The notes beneath the pieces were generated by a model, which saw nothing but the letters and a program-made list of their open reading frames with translations, ran no database searches and was not told the DNA's origin. 45,152 nt of DNA from JAEUIZ01 sp046155605 (GTDB taxonomy: Bacteria; Planctomycetota; Phycisphaerae; Phycisphaerales; UBA1924), in contig JBJXFQ010000009.1 of the NCBI GenBank assembly GCA_046155605.1, positions 1 through 45,152 on the forward strand, given 5' to 3'. Below, piece by piece: positions 1 to 5,968 of the stretch. Position 1 is the first letter of the stretch. Every line of letters begins with the position of its first letter. The position numbers and the translations under genes were made by a program.

Positions 1-127
1 TAGCCGCGGTATGCGTATGTGTTGGTGTCTCCGATCCTCTCGTAAACACCGCTTTTGATCCCGCCACCAGACACTTGAACCGGCTGGATTATCCTCGGCG
101 GCCAATGCTCGCCGGCGATCTGGCGGA
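1..127. repeat. Left copy of 127-bp terminal overlap
   Basis: These 127 bases are identical to 45026-45152. The length equals a common assembler k-mer, and a gene on the minus strand reads straight through the join, so this is best read as a circular-assembly overlap rather than a phage direct terminal repeat. Confidence 0.95.
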
Positions 128-191
128 CCTTGTTGTGCATCGGTCCGAGTAGGAACCGGACCACGAGAATCCCATTCGACACGGGTTCCAT
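1..191 (-). CDS. 72-residue hypothetical protein, N-terminal part (spans the contig join)
   Basis: The gene starts at ATG 191-189, directly after the stop codon of the 37-residue membrane protein. It runs off the left edge and, because the contig is circular, continues at 45025 to a TGA at 44998-45000, giving 72 residues. I do not recognise the family. It is hydrophilic and contains a Gly/Tyr-rich C-terminal half with the repeated element YERIGD / YERMDD, and ends 17 bases inside the next gene. It is the fourth-last small gene before the terminase genes in the leftward late unit. The uninterrupted frame across the join supports circularity. Function unknown. Confidence 0.7.
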   Translation of the reverse strand, partial: MEPVSNGILVVRFLLGPMHNKVRQIAGEHWPPRIIQPVQVSGGGIKSGVYERIGDTNTYAYRG

Positions 192-305
192 TCAGCGAAT
201 GAGGGCGAGCCAGGACACAAGCCCGAACAGGAGTACGATCACGAAGCATGCGCCGGCGAAGATGACGTTGCCGCGCTCGTCGTTGCGATCCCCGCCGCGG
301 CTCAC
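192..305 (-). CDS. 37-residue single-span membrane protein
   Basis: A GTG start at 305-303 overlaps the TGA of the upstream 112-residue gene (GTGA). The product has a short charged N terminus (SRGGDRNDERGN) and one hydrophobic helix from about residue 14 to 36 (AGACFVIVLLFGLVSWLALI), ending in Arg. It is too short for most gene callers. The stop is immediately followed by the ATG of the next gene, so it is embedded in the translationally coupled late unit. A role in the inner membrane, for example as a lysis accessory, is possible but not shown. Confidence 0.6.
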   Translation of the reverse strand: MSRGGDRNDERGNVIFAGACFVIVLLFGLVSWLALIR

Positions 306-640
306 AGGTTGATCCAGTACGCCGGAGCGTCGGCCTTGTTGAACGGGATTCTCCCCCAATGCTGTCCGTCGACGTTCACATCCGCGTCGTCGGAGTCATC
401 GAAGAACCTGATGACCTTCCCCGAGTAGGTGATCCCGGTGGCGTTGCTGATGACGCCTACTCGAGAAGCCGTCTTGTCCGGCACCGGCGCACTGACCTCC
501 GGGGCGACCTCCGGGGCGACCTCGTTCTTCTTCCCGCGCAGATCCGGGTCCGCCGAATCGGCTCCCGTGGCGACGGCCTTCACCGCGTCTGCCATGGCCG
601 CGCTTCCTGCCGGATCGTCGACCTTTTTCCCCCTGCTCAT
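302..640 (-). CDS. 112-residue hypothetical protein
   Basis: Start ATG 640-638 was chosen because it has a good ribosome site (GGAGGGCGGCGG) and overlaps the stop of the preceding gene as ATGA. The N-terminal 60 residues are Ala/Pro/Glu-rich with a short tandem element (EVAPEVAPEV) and are probably disordered. The C-terminal 45 residues look folded (GVISNATGITYSGKVIRFF, then a DSDDADVNVDG acidic stretch) and resemble small beta-barrel phage proteins, but I cannot name a family. Ends four bases inside the next small membrane gene. Confidence 0.65.
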   Translation of the reverse strand: MSRGKKVDDPAGSAAMADAVKAVATGADSADPDLRGKKNEVAPEVAPEVSAPVPDKTASRVGVISNATGITYSGKVIRFFDDSDDADVNVDGQHWGRIPFNKADAPAYWINL

Positions 641-957
641 CCGCCGCCCTCCTCGTAGACTTGAATCGCCGGCCAATCTCGACGCTCTCCATCCTCACGC
701 CGTCGGCGCTTGGTGTCAATGCGCTCGGCAACGGTGATCGTCAGGTGTTCACGCCTGCACACAGCGCAGACGAGCATTACCGTGTAGCCGTTCTTCATCA
801 TGCGCGCCTGCCACGGACCATCACAACACTTCGACGAGAACTCGATGTAGTGCCGTTCCGACTTCAATGCCTCGAACGTGGCGCGGATGTCATCGGCGTA
901 CAACCTGCCGCAGATTGTAGCGTCGACAGGATCGGACGCCTTCCCGCGCCCACTCAA
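637..957 (-). CDS. 106-residue Cys-rich hypothetical protein
   Basis: The frame is open from 1059, but the region upstream of 957 overlaps the preceding gene. A TTG at 957-955 overlaps that gene's TGA (TTGA), the coupling style used throughout this genome; an ATG at 984 is an alternative with no ribosome site. The product has CC at about 43-44 and a CxxC pair (CAVC) that could bind zinc, followed by a very basic stretch (DTKRRRREDGERRDW). No family recognised. Its TGA overlaps the ATG of the 112-residue gene. Confidence 0.55.
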   Translation of the reverse strand: MSGRGKASDPVDATICGRLYADDIRATFEALKSERHYIEFSSKCCDGPWQARMMKNGYTVMLVCAVCRREHLTITVAERIDTKRRRREDGERRDWPAIQVYEEGGG

Positions 958-1154
958 AGCACGCTCGCAACGCCGATGGTGCATATAGGGAAGGCGCCGC
1001 AATTGCAGCATCTCATCTGAACAGATCCGTTCTTGTACACGGCCTGAACGATCGAGCACTTACACCTGGCGCACGCTATCGGGACAACCTCGTTGACCTG
1101 AATCCCCGCAGCCATGGCCATCCTTCCGAAGTCCGAGCGCGTCAGGGGTGTCAT
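954..1154 (-). CDS. 66-residue zinc-ribbon protein
   Basis: The product carries two metal-binding knuckles, CARCKC and CCNC, about 20 residues apart, typical of a small treble-clef or zinc-ribbon fold. Start ATG 1154 is the first ATG after the upstream stop; a GTG at 1175 with a GGGGG ribosome site is an alternative that would overlap the upstream gene. No enzymatic domain is present. It is one of several small zinc-ribbon proteins in the proximal part of the late unit (also 1745-1915, 41692-42039, 42011-42307, 44442-45014). Confidence 0.6.
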   Translation of the reverse strand: MTPLTRSDFGRMAMAAGIQVNEVVPIACARCKCSIVQAVYKNGSVQMRCCNCGAFPICTIGVASVL

Positions 1155-1164
1155 GTTGTTCGGC

Positions 1165-1383
1165 TCAGTCTCCACCCTCAACCCCCTGGAACGCCTTCGC
1201 CTTCGCTCTGCGGCCGCGCCGCGTCGAAACGTATCCGAGCTGCTGGACCATGCGCTCCGTGAGCGTCTGATGCGTTCGCTGGGGGCGGCGAGTCACCCCC
1301 AGAGGCAAAGCCTCCCATCCCATGCGACGGCAGACCGCGAGCACTCGATCCCGCGTCAACCCAAGATCGTCGAGTATTTTCAT
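1165..1383 (-). CDS. 72-residue basic protein, possible DNA-binding
   Basis: ATG 1383-1381 overlaps the TGA of the upstream gene and follows a GGA-type ribosome site. The product begins MKILDDLGLTRDRVLAVCRR, which reads as two short helices separated by a turn, and is rich in Arg/Lys/Thr/Gln afterwards (TRRPQRTHQTLTERMVQQ). This could be a small HTH, but I see no clear family signature. The tail RRGRRAKAKAF is strongly basic, consistent with nucleic-acid binding. Confidence 0.6.
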   Translation of the reverse strand: MKILDDLGLTRDRVLAVCRRMGWEALPLGVTRRPQRTHQTLTERMVQQLGYVSTRRGRRAKAKAFQGVEGGD

Positions 1384-1748
1384 GCTTCCATCCTTTCCTT
1401 GTACCACCGGCTGTTGTAGGCCGAGCAGAGCATATCCGCGAGTGGTCGGTCGTTGAGGAATGCCACATGGGTCATGGGGAAGGTGTCGCGGATGGTGAAT
1501 CGCATCGCGTGAGTCTCATTCTCGATGACGACGTACCGCTCACTGACGGCCTTCCGCGCCTCCTTCACTCGCTCGACTAGGTTCTTGACTCCGATCGACC
1601 CCGGATTGAACCCATGCCCGGACGCTTCGCCGAAACGAAACAGGTGCATGACGCCATCGACCAGCGACCTTTCGGCGTTGGCCAGTTCCCTCATCCTCTC
1701 CGCCACAGCCTTACTCGTGTTTGATTGATCGTCCATCTTCACCTTCAT
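1380..1748 (-). CDS. 122-residue hypothetical protein
   Basis: ATG 1748-1746 overlaps the upstream TGA and follows a GGGGG ribosome site; a second ATG at 1736 with AAGGTG is also possible. The first 70 residues are predicted helical (SKAVAERMRELANAERSLVD and ERVKEARKAVSERY), and the rest looks mixed alpha/beta (YVVIENETHAMRFTIRDTF). No known family. It sits second in the late unit downstream of the divergent control region at 2.0 kb. Confidence 0.65.
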   Translation of the reverse strand: MKVKMDDQSNTSKAVAERMRELANAERSLVDGVMHLFRFGEASGHGFNPGSIGVKNLVERVKEARKAVSERYVVIENETHAMRFTIRDTFPMTHVAFLNDRPLADMLCSAYNSRWYKERMEA

Positions 1749-1915
1749 CCCCCTGTCAGGTCCACCGGATCGCCGTCCATCTTCTTCGCTGTCAGGATGC
1801 AGCCGCACCCGCAGCGGACGATCACAGTGGACCGCGCAAGCACGTCCGACATAGCCCCACAGCTACCGCACCGGAACGTCCACCTATGGGCGCGTCGCAT
1901 GTCGACAAGGTGCAT
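1745..1915 (-). CDS. 56-residue zinc-ribbon protein, first gene of the late leftward unit
   Basis: The product has CGSC and CGCGC knuckles about 20 residues apart, a zinc-ribbon arrangement. The frame is open to an ATG at 1996, but that codon lies at the expected transcription start of the promoter at 2004-2033 and has no ribosome site. ATG 1915 has GAGGG 8 bases upstream and leaves a leader of about 80 bases, so I prefer it; the longer form would have 83 residues. The TGA overlaps the next ATG. Confidence 0.55.
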   Translation of the reverse strand: MHLVDMRRAHRWTFRCGSCGAMSDVLARSTVIVRCGCGCILTAKKMDGDPVDLTGG

Positions 1916-2003
1916 CCACAGGCCCTCGATCAACATCGCGCCGCGAATGCGCGATAGCGGGCGGCGGGTTTCTTGCGGTGGCGTGGGATGTTTCATGCGG
2001 CGC

Positions 2004-2033
2004 AGAATAAACCCTTGCCATCAAGGCGTGCAA
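2004..2033 (-). promoter_or_regulatory. Putative promoter of the leftward late unit
   Basis: Read on the minus strand: TTGCAC (2033-2028), 18-bp spacer, TATTCT (2009-2004), a fair sigma-70-type match. The spacer contains the palindrome CCTTG-ATGG-CAAGG (2013-2026) shared with the other phage promoters, so a factor bound there would be expected to affect both directions. Confidence 0.5.
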
Positions 2034-2043
2034 GAGATAAGTT
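2013..2043 (+). promoter_or_regulatory. Divergent promoter/operator for the rightward unit at 2.2 kb
   Basis: Plus strand: TTGCCA (2015-2020), 17-bp spacer, TAAGTT (2038-2043). The -35 box lies inside the perfect inverted repeat CCTTG-CCAT-CAAGG (2013-2026). The same palindrome-over--35 layout recurs at 6494-6507, 7205-7218, 8267-8280 and 16549-16562. The -10 match is weaker than at the other sites, so direction and strength need testing. Confidence 0.5.
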
Positions 2044-2173
2044 TCGCGGCGGTGGCGTGCGGAGAAGTCCGGCGGACACGTTGCGTGTCGGTGCAGCGGC
2101 GGTGCCGCGTATCCAAGTACGCGAGTCGCACCGGGAAATACCGATCACGCCACCACTTCAACGGGAGGGTTCG

Positions 2174-2425
2174 ATGCGATGGGATGTGGTCTTGCGTGAC
2201 ACCCGCGATGGGTCGGTGCATGAGCGGGCGTGGGATGACCCGTCCTCGGAGCCGGATGATGATTCGGTGGAGTACTACTGGACCGAGGGGAACTTCGGCT
2301 GCGACTGCAACCGCTCGCTTTTCCTCTACGGCGGAGATCGAGAGATGGCGTGCAATTCCGACGACAACGTGATCGAGCTTGTGTCGCTCGCGAAGTCGAC
2401 GGCGGCGAGTGGAGGTGCGGAGTGA
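2174..2425 (+). CDS. 83-residue hypothetical protein, first gene of the rightward unit
   Basis: ATG 2174 follows GGGAGGGTTCG, a strong ribosome site; the open frame extends upstream to 1973 but lacks another plausible start. The product is acidic and has a conserved-looking core (YYWTEGNFGCDCNRSLFLYG) with the CDCNR cluster reminiscent of small phage proteins of unknown function. The first gene behind the 2.0-kb control region is expected to be expressed early. Its TGA overlaps a GTG with an excellent ribosome site (GGAGGTGCGGA). Confidence 0.7.
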   Translation: MRWDVVLRDTRDGSVHERAWDDPSSEPDDDSVEYYWTEGNFGCDCNRSLFLYGGDREMACNSDDNVIELVSLAKSTAASGGAE

Positions 2426-2673
2426 GCAGTTGGGACGATCACCAGTTGGCCGCCGTGAAAGCGTGGCCGACGTGAACGGGGCCGAGCCTGTTCTTTGTGA
2501 CGGCACGCGGGTGCAGAGAGATATGGGAGGGGTACTTGGCCAAGCTAGGGTGCAGAGCGCAACGCGACGGACGCCCGAAGCCCTCGTTACCGGGGAGGCC
2601 CCTCCCGCCAAATAGCGAGCAGGCGGCGTGGAAAGCAGACACGCGGTTGAGAGGCCAGACACGGCGACCTTAG
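2422..2673 (+). pseudogene. TGA-interrupted reading frame after a strong ribosome site
   Basis: GTG 2422 follows GGAGGTGCGGA and overlaps the upstream stop. It gives a 17-residue peptide (SSWDDHQLAAVKAWPT) ending at TGA 2473-2475. The same frame then stays open to TAG 2671-2673 with a protein-like content (LFFVTARGCREIWEGYLAKL). Three readings are possible: a gene broken by a nonsense change, a UGA read-through gene, or a true 17-residue peptide coupled by GTGA to a 47-residue frame at 2472-2615. Codons after the TGA include several AGA and ATA, unusual for this genome, which argues against strong coding use. Confidence 0.35.
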
Positions 2674-2675
2674 CC

Positions 2676-2905
2676 GGGGACTGTCCGGGGCGCACTGGCT
2701 AGCGACCACCGGCAAGCCGGAGTAGCGACCGGCCCTGCTCGCGTAGTGATGCGGTGGTAGCGCAGGGGGACCAGAGCGGGCGACCTAATGCGCAGCGCAG
2801 GACCGCCGAAGCGGACCACCGCACAGAGAAGGCGGCGCGGGTTGACCCCGCTGGTAACTGGGCATCCTGCGATTTGGGGGAGAGCAGCCCGGCCCGCGCC
2901 GCCGA
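2676..2905. other. Structured, apparently untranslated segment
   Basis: No frame with a ribosome site crosses this stretch. It is rich in inverted repeats: CCGGC-AA-GCCGG near 2710, and TGCGGTGGT (about 2751) pairing with ACCACCGCA (about 2815) around an inner GC-rich region. It lies in the sense of the rightward transcript directly upstream of the broken RNA-ligase gene, so a folded leader or small RNA is possible. I could not match it to tRNA, RNase P RNA or a group I intron core. Confidence 0.35.
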
Positions 2906-2920
2906 ACTTAGGAGGATGGG

Positions 2921-3320
2921 ATGCAAAAGATACCAACGCTGTTTGTCCGTGACCCGTCGAATCCAAAGGCAGTGACCGCAGAGGTGAATCCAGACTGCGC
3001 GTGGGTGCTGGCCGGAGAAGGTATCGCAACCCGCAAGCCCGGAGGACTGGATGCACCGATCCGCTTCTACGGCCTGGCTCGCGGATGCTACGTATGAACT
3101 GTGCGGGCCGAAGGTCGGAAAGAACCCGGAGCGCATGACGGGTTACGCCCTGATCGCGCACGGCTACTTGCATATCAGCAACGAGCCGCGCGACTTCGAC
3201 TCAATCCGCTCGTACCTGTCGGATCTGGATGCCGAGGGCATCGTGTGGCACCACCCGGACGGGCGCATGGCGAAGATCAAGCGGCGCGATTTCGGGTTCG
3301 CGTGGCCGTTGAAGCCATGA
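2921..3320 (+). pseudogene. Split and internally deleted RLIG1/DUF5565-type RNA ligase
   Basis: ATG 2921 follows TTAGGAGGATGGG. The first frame (58 residues, stop 3095-3097) begins MQKIPTLFVRD and reaches GEGIATRK, the region around the nucleotidyl-accepting lysine in the RLIG1/DUF5565 ligase family. A second, overlapping frame from ATG 3051 (89 residues, to 3320) holds the C-terminal half: YELCGPKVGKNPER and EGIVWHHPDGRMAKIKRRDF. In intact relatives these parts are joined by roughly 70 residues that include the KxDG motif; here they are missing and the frame has shifted. ATG 3051 has its own GGAGGA ribosome site, so two fragments may be made. An active ligase is unlikely. Confidence 0.65.
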
Positions 3321-3412
3321 CCGAACCCACCCAGCGGCCGGAGCCGACGCAGCGGCACATCGACATGGTGAACGTGGCGGCGCGGAGAAGCTACTGGAGG
3401 TCAAATGACTGA
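3317..3412 (+). CDS. 31-residue small peptide
   Basis: ATG 3317 overlaps the TGA of the ligase C-terminal frame (ATGA). The peptide (MTEPTQRPEPTQRHIDMVNV and 11 more residues) has a direct PTQR repeat at its N terminus and is polar. Its stop lies inside the start region of the next gene, so it is part of a coupled string. No function can be assigned. Confidence 0.45.
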   Translation: MTEPTQRPEPTQRHIDMVNVAARRSYWRSND

Positions 3413-3779
3413 CGAACGACACCGAGAGATGGCGCGGGAGTTCTGCCGCACTAATCCTGTATCGGTGGGGGCGCTGGATAACCTCCCCCGTTACGCGTCG
3501 CAGGCGTTCGAGGAGAAACTTGCCGTCCTACTGGCCGATGCGGAGTCCGCGCAGCACGAGCGGACGAAGGCGGTGGCGCTACACGAGGCATTGGCTCATC
3601 GCGACCGCGCCAAGGCCATGCAAGCCGGATTGCTCAAGAAGCGTGATCCGGTGTACGGCATCGGGACCGCAGATTCGGTGGAATGGGATAAGCACCAGCG
3701 ATCCGCAGGGTGCGCCGCAGCAATAGCCGAAGCCATCCGCGCCCTGACGCTGGCCGACGTGAACGGGGGTGAGAAGTGA
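3405..3779 (+). CDS. 124-residue hypothetical protein, paralogue of the next gene
   Basis: ATG 3405 follows GGAGGTCAA. Almost all of the product is predicted helical. It shares with the following gene the element AQHERTKA and a similar ending (AAIAEAIRALTL here, EISANISALTL there), and the two genes share a 26-bp identical stretch (3548-3573 and 4051-4076). A local duplication followed by divergence explains this. I do not recognise the family. Confidence 0.7.
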   Translation: MTDERHREMAREFCRTNPVSVGALDNLPRYASQAFEEKLAVLLADAESAQHERTKAVALHEALAHRDRAKAMQAGLLKKRDPVYGIGTADSVEWDKHQRSAGCAAAIAEAIRALTLADVNGGEK

Positions 3780-4207
3780 GAGATCTCGTGATGTACGTGT
3801 GTCCGACGTGCGGATCTACGCAGGAATATCCTGTGGAAGACGCCGAGAACGCCCGGCTGACCGCAGAGCGGGACGAGGCGCGGGCGCAGGTCGCGGTGCT
3901 TTATGGGCGACTGAAAGCCAATCACGACGACGTTCTCCAAGGAAACGGCGCGTGCGCCTGCATGGGCGGCAGCAACATCAAGTGCCTCGACGGACAAGCC
4001 CTCGCCGACACATCCGCAGCCGCCGATGCCCACGACGCGAAGGTGCGGGTCGCGCAGCACGAGCGGACGAAGGCGGCGGCTGTGGCTAAGGCCGACAACC
4101 TCGACACATCGCGCCGAGATACAGGTGCAGCGTGGGCGGCGGGTGAGATCAGCGCCAATATCTCGGCGCTCACGCTGGAGCAGTGCGGGAGAGGGGAGGC
4201 GAAGTGA
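3776..4207 (+). CDS. 143-residue zinc-ribbon/coiled-coil protein, paralogue of the preceding gene
   Basis: GTG 3776 overlaps the upstream TGA (GTGA). The N terminus has one CxxC knuckle (YVCPTCGS), followed by a helical Glu/Ala/Arg-rich stretch (residues about 20-50), a second Cys-rich patch (GACACMGGSNIKC), and a C-terminal helix with AQHERTKA. The C-terminal half is paralogous to the upstream gene. Its TGA overlaps the GTG of the methyltransferase gene. Function unknown. Confidence 0.7.
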   Translation: MRDLVMYVCPTCGSTQEYPVEDAENARLTAERDEARAQVAVLYGRLKANHDDVLQGNGACACMGGSNIKCLDGQALADTSAAADAHDAKVRVAQHERTKAAAVAKADNLDTSRRDTGAAWAAGEISANISALTLEQCGRGEAK

Positions 4208-5001
4208 GCGATGGGCGTCCGCTGGCAATCGACCTTTTCTGCGGCCTCGGCGGCTGGTCGGACGGCCTGCTCGCCGAGGGGTACGATGTCGTCGGCTTCG
4301 ACGTCGAACGCCACGCCTACGGGGATCACGCCTACCCGGCGCAGCTCGTGTTGCAGGACGTGCGAACGCTGCACGGCTCGCAGTTCCGCGATGCTGCGCT
4401 GATCGTGGCGTCCCCGCCGTGTCAGGCGTACTCGTACATGGCGATGCCGTGGACGCGCGGCAAGGCACGGGCGGCGGCGATTCGCGCGGACGAGACTGGT
4501 GCGGCGCTGGCGGCGCTCAATGAGCTATTCGACGCATGCTTCCGCATCCAGCGCGAGGCGTCCGCCGCGGCCGGGCGTCACATTCCGCTCGTGGTCGAGA
4601 ACGTGCGCGGGGCGCAGCCGTGGGTTGGGCGCGCGCGGTGGAATTACGGCTCGTACTACCTGTGGGGTGATGTGCCGGCGCTGATGCCGATCGTTCAGCG
4701 GCAAGCGATGAAGGGGTGCGTCGGAACGATCAACGGTAGCGGCAAGCCACGCGAGCAGAGCTCATGGGATCGCGGCGGCGGGCGCGCGTTCCCGAACGAG
4801 GCCGCCGATCGTCGGGCTGAGGGCCAGAAGCAGCCAGGCATCGGTGACCCGCGCAGCAACGGAAAGGGCGACGCATGGTTCCAGGACGGCGCAGGCGCGA
4901 CACGGCAGCAAGCGCAGCAAGCGCAAGGCGGCATCCGCGCTGATCGCGAAGATTCCGTTCGAGTTGGCGCACCACGTCGCCAGCGTGTACCGGCACCATG
5001 A
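4204..5001 (+). CDS. C5 cytosine DNA methyltransferase, with a frameshifted C terminus
   Basis: GTG 4204 follows GGGGAGGCGAA and overlaps the upstream stop. Motif I is IDLFCGLGG (residues 9-17), the catalytic PPCQ is at 71-74, and the ENV motif VI is near residue 132, so the AdoMet-binding and catalytic core is complete. At about 265 residues it is short and lacks a clear motif IX. The last 30 residues are out of frame: in the +1 frame from about 4897 the sequence reads ALIAKIPFELAHHVASVYR, which looks like the family's closing helix, to TAG 5006-5008. Either a true one-base frameshift or a sequence error removed it. Likely role: protection of phage DNA against restriction. Confidence 0.85.
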   Translation: MSDGRPLAIDLFCGLGGWSDGLLAEGYDVVGFDVERHAYGDHAYPAQLVLQDVRTLHGSQFRDAALIVASPPCQAYSYMAMPWTRGKARAAAIRADETGAALAALNELFDACFRIQREASAAAGRHIPLVVENVRGAQPWVGRARWNYGSYYLWGDVPALMPIVQRQAMKGCVGTINGSGKPREQSSWDRGGGRAFPNEAADRRAEGQKQPGIGDPRSNGKGDAWFQDGAGATRQQAQQAQGGIRADREDSVRVGAPRRQRVPAP

Positions 5002-5078
5002 GGCGTAGAACGCAGTGCCGGCTCGCCGCGGCGCGGCGCGAGGCGAAGAAGCCGTCTTTGCCGGGGCTGGCGCTATGA
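4998..5078 (+). CDS. 26-residue basic peptide between methyltransferase and nuclease
   Basis: ATG 4998 opens a short frame (MRRRTQCRLAAARREAKKPS and six more residues) whose TGA overlaps the ATG of the VRR-NUC gene as ATGA, the coupling used all over this genome. There is no clear ribosome site; translation would need coupling to the methyltransferase frame, whose natural stop (5006-5008) lies just inside. Low-confidence gene. Confidence 0.35.
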   Translation: MRRRTQCRLAAARREAKKPSLPGLAL

Positions 5079-5416
5079 AGCCGCCCTACCTGCGTCGGGG
5101 GCCGATACGTGAGGCGGACGTGCAGGCGCAGGTGCGCGAGTACCTTGAGCGCGTGGGCCTGCGGTGCTTCCGCGCGGACTCGCACGCGGGGCGTGGGGCG
5201 CGCAGGACATCGGCGACGGGGCTACCGGACCTGTTCGGCATCCTTCCGGGTGGGCGGTGGTGGGCGGTGGAAGTGAAGCGGCCGGGGGCCAGGCCGCGCC
5301 CGAACGAGGCGGCGCAGCGGGAAATCCTCGAGTACCTGCGGCAGAACGGGGCGCTGGTGGTGGTGGCGTCCGACGTGTCCGAGGTACAGCGGGCGTTCGA
5401 GGCGGCCAGGCGGTAG
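5075..5416 (+). CDS. VRR-NUC family nuclease
   Basis: The 113-residue product has the VRR-NUC layout of the PD-(D/E)xK fold: an N-terminal helix (EADVQAQVREYLERVG), then GLPDLFGI with PD at 51-52, then WWAVEVKRPG with the ExK pair at 66-68, then NEAAQREILEYLRQNGALVVVASD. Such stand-alone proteins are common in phages and act as structure-specific DNA nucleases, probably in recombination or processing of replication intermediates. ATG 5075 was preferred over GTG 5015 because it overlaps a TGA in the 26-residue frame and matches the family's usual start. Confidence 0.85.
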   Translation: MKPPYLRRGPIREADVQAQVREYLERVGLRCFRADSHAGRGARRTSATGLPDLFGILPGGRWWAVEVKRPGARPRPNEAAQREILEYLRQNGALVVVASDVSEVQRAFEAARR

Positions 5417-5425
5417 CATCGTGGG

Positions 5426-5869
5426 ATGCTCCCGGCGATCATCGCCCTCGTGGCGCTGAGCTGGACCAATCCGGCCACACTGGCGGACACGGCGTTGTGC
5501 TCCATGAGCGCGAACGCCTACTCGAGCATCGGCACGGTGCGCATCCACGGATCGCCGGCGGGCTCGCGGCGGGACAGCCTGCTGCTCGAGGTGCCGTGCG
5601 CCGGCGCCGGGCTCCGGCAGACTGCGACGCTGGACATCGCCGGGCAGTGGTCGCTGTGGATCGTGAGCGTTGACCGGATTGGGAACGAGTCGTGCCGATC
5701 GAACACGGTCATCACGCAGCCGGCGCTGGGAGCTCCTGACTTGCCGCCAAGTGAAGGTGTCACGTGGCACGATGCGGCAGGGAGGCGGCTGGACGGGGCG
5801 CCGACTATGCCCGGAGTCTACTTCGAACGGCTGGCGGGCAGGACGCGCAAGGTCAGGATTGTGCGGTAG
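5426..5869 (+). CDS. Secreted beta-sandwich protein with FlgD/T9SS-like C-terminal element
   Basis: The N terminus MLPAIIALVALSW is a short signal-peptide-like segment. Residues about 25-105 have fibronectin-type strand spacing (TATLDIAGQWSLWIVSVDR). The C terminus, GRRLDGAPTMPGVYFERLAG followed by RTRKVRIVR, resembles the FlgD-Ig or type-IX-secretion sorting domains seen in FCB-group and related bacteria. It is the last gene of the rightward unit. A phage protein exported to the periplasm or cell surface would fit superinfection exclusion or envelope modification, but no function is shown. The ribosome site is weak (GTGGG). Confidence 0.7.
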   Translation: MLPAIIALVALSWTNPATLADTALCSMSANAYSSIGTVRIHGSPAGSRRDSLLLEVPCAGAGLRQTATLDIAGQWSLWIVSVDRIGNESCRSNTVITQPALGAPDLPPSEGVTWHDAAGRRLDGAPTMPGVYFERLAGRTRKVRIVR

Positions 5870-5929
5870 GGGAGCCGGCGCCTGGCCAATCGTGGCTGGC
5901 CGTGTCACAGCCCTTTGGACTCGACCCGA

Positions 5930-5946
5930 CCGGGCACCTCGCCCGG
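5930..5946 (+). terminator. Putative terminator between convergent units
   Basis: Hairpin CCGGGC-ACCTC-GCCCGG followed on the plus strand by CTCCCTCTGTTGTTCC, a modest T-rich tail. It lies between the stop of the secreted protein (5869) and the end of the opposing Tad2-like gene (5969). Confidence 0.5.
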
Positions 5947-5968
5947 CTCCCTCTGTTGTTCCTGCGCC

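Noticed and set aside
2021..2695. 224-codon minus-strand frame across the early region
   Set aside because: Crosses the divergent promoters and opposes the 83-residue gene, with shadow-like composition.
2740..2830. tRNA-like segment (GTGGTAGCGCAGGGGGACCA)
   Set aside because: Resembles a D-arm, but no acceptor, anticodon and T-arm set pairs correctly.
2676..2905. RNase P RNA or group I intron core
   Set aside because: GCTGGTAACTGG and ACAGAGA-type fragments occur, but the conserved order and pairing of either RNA is not present.
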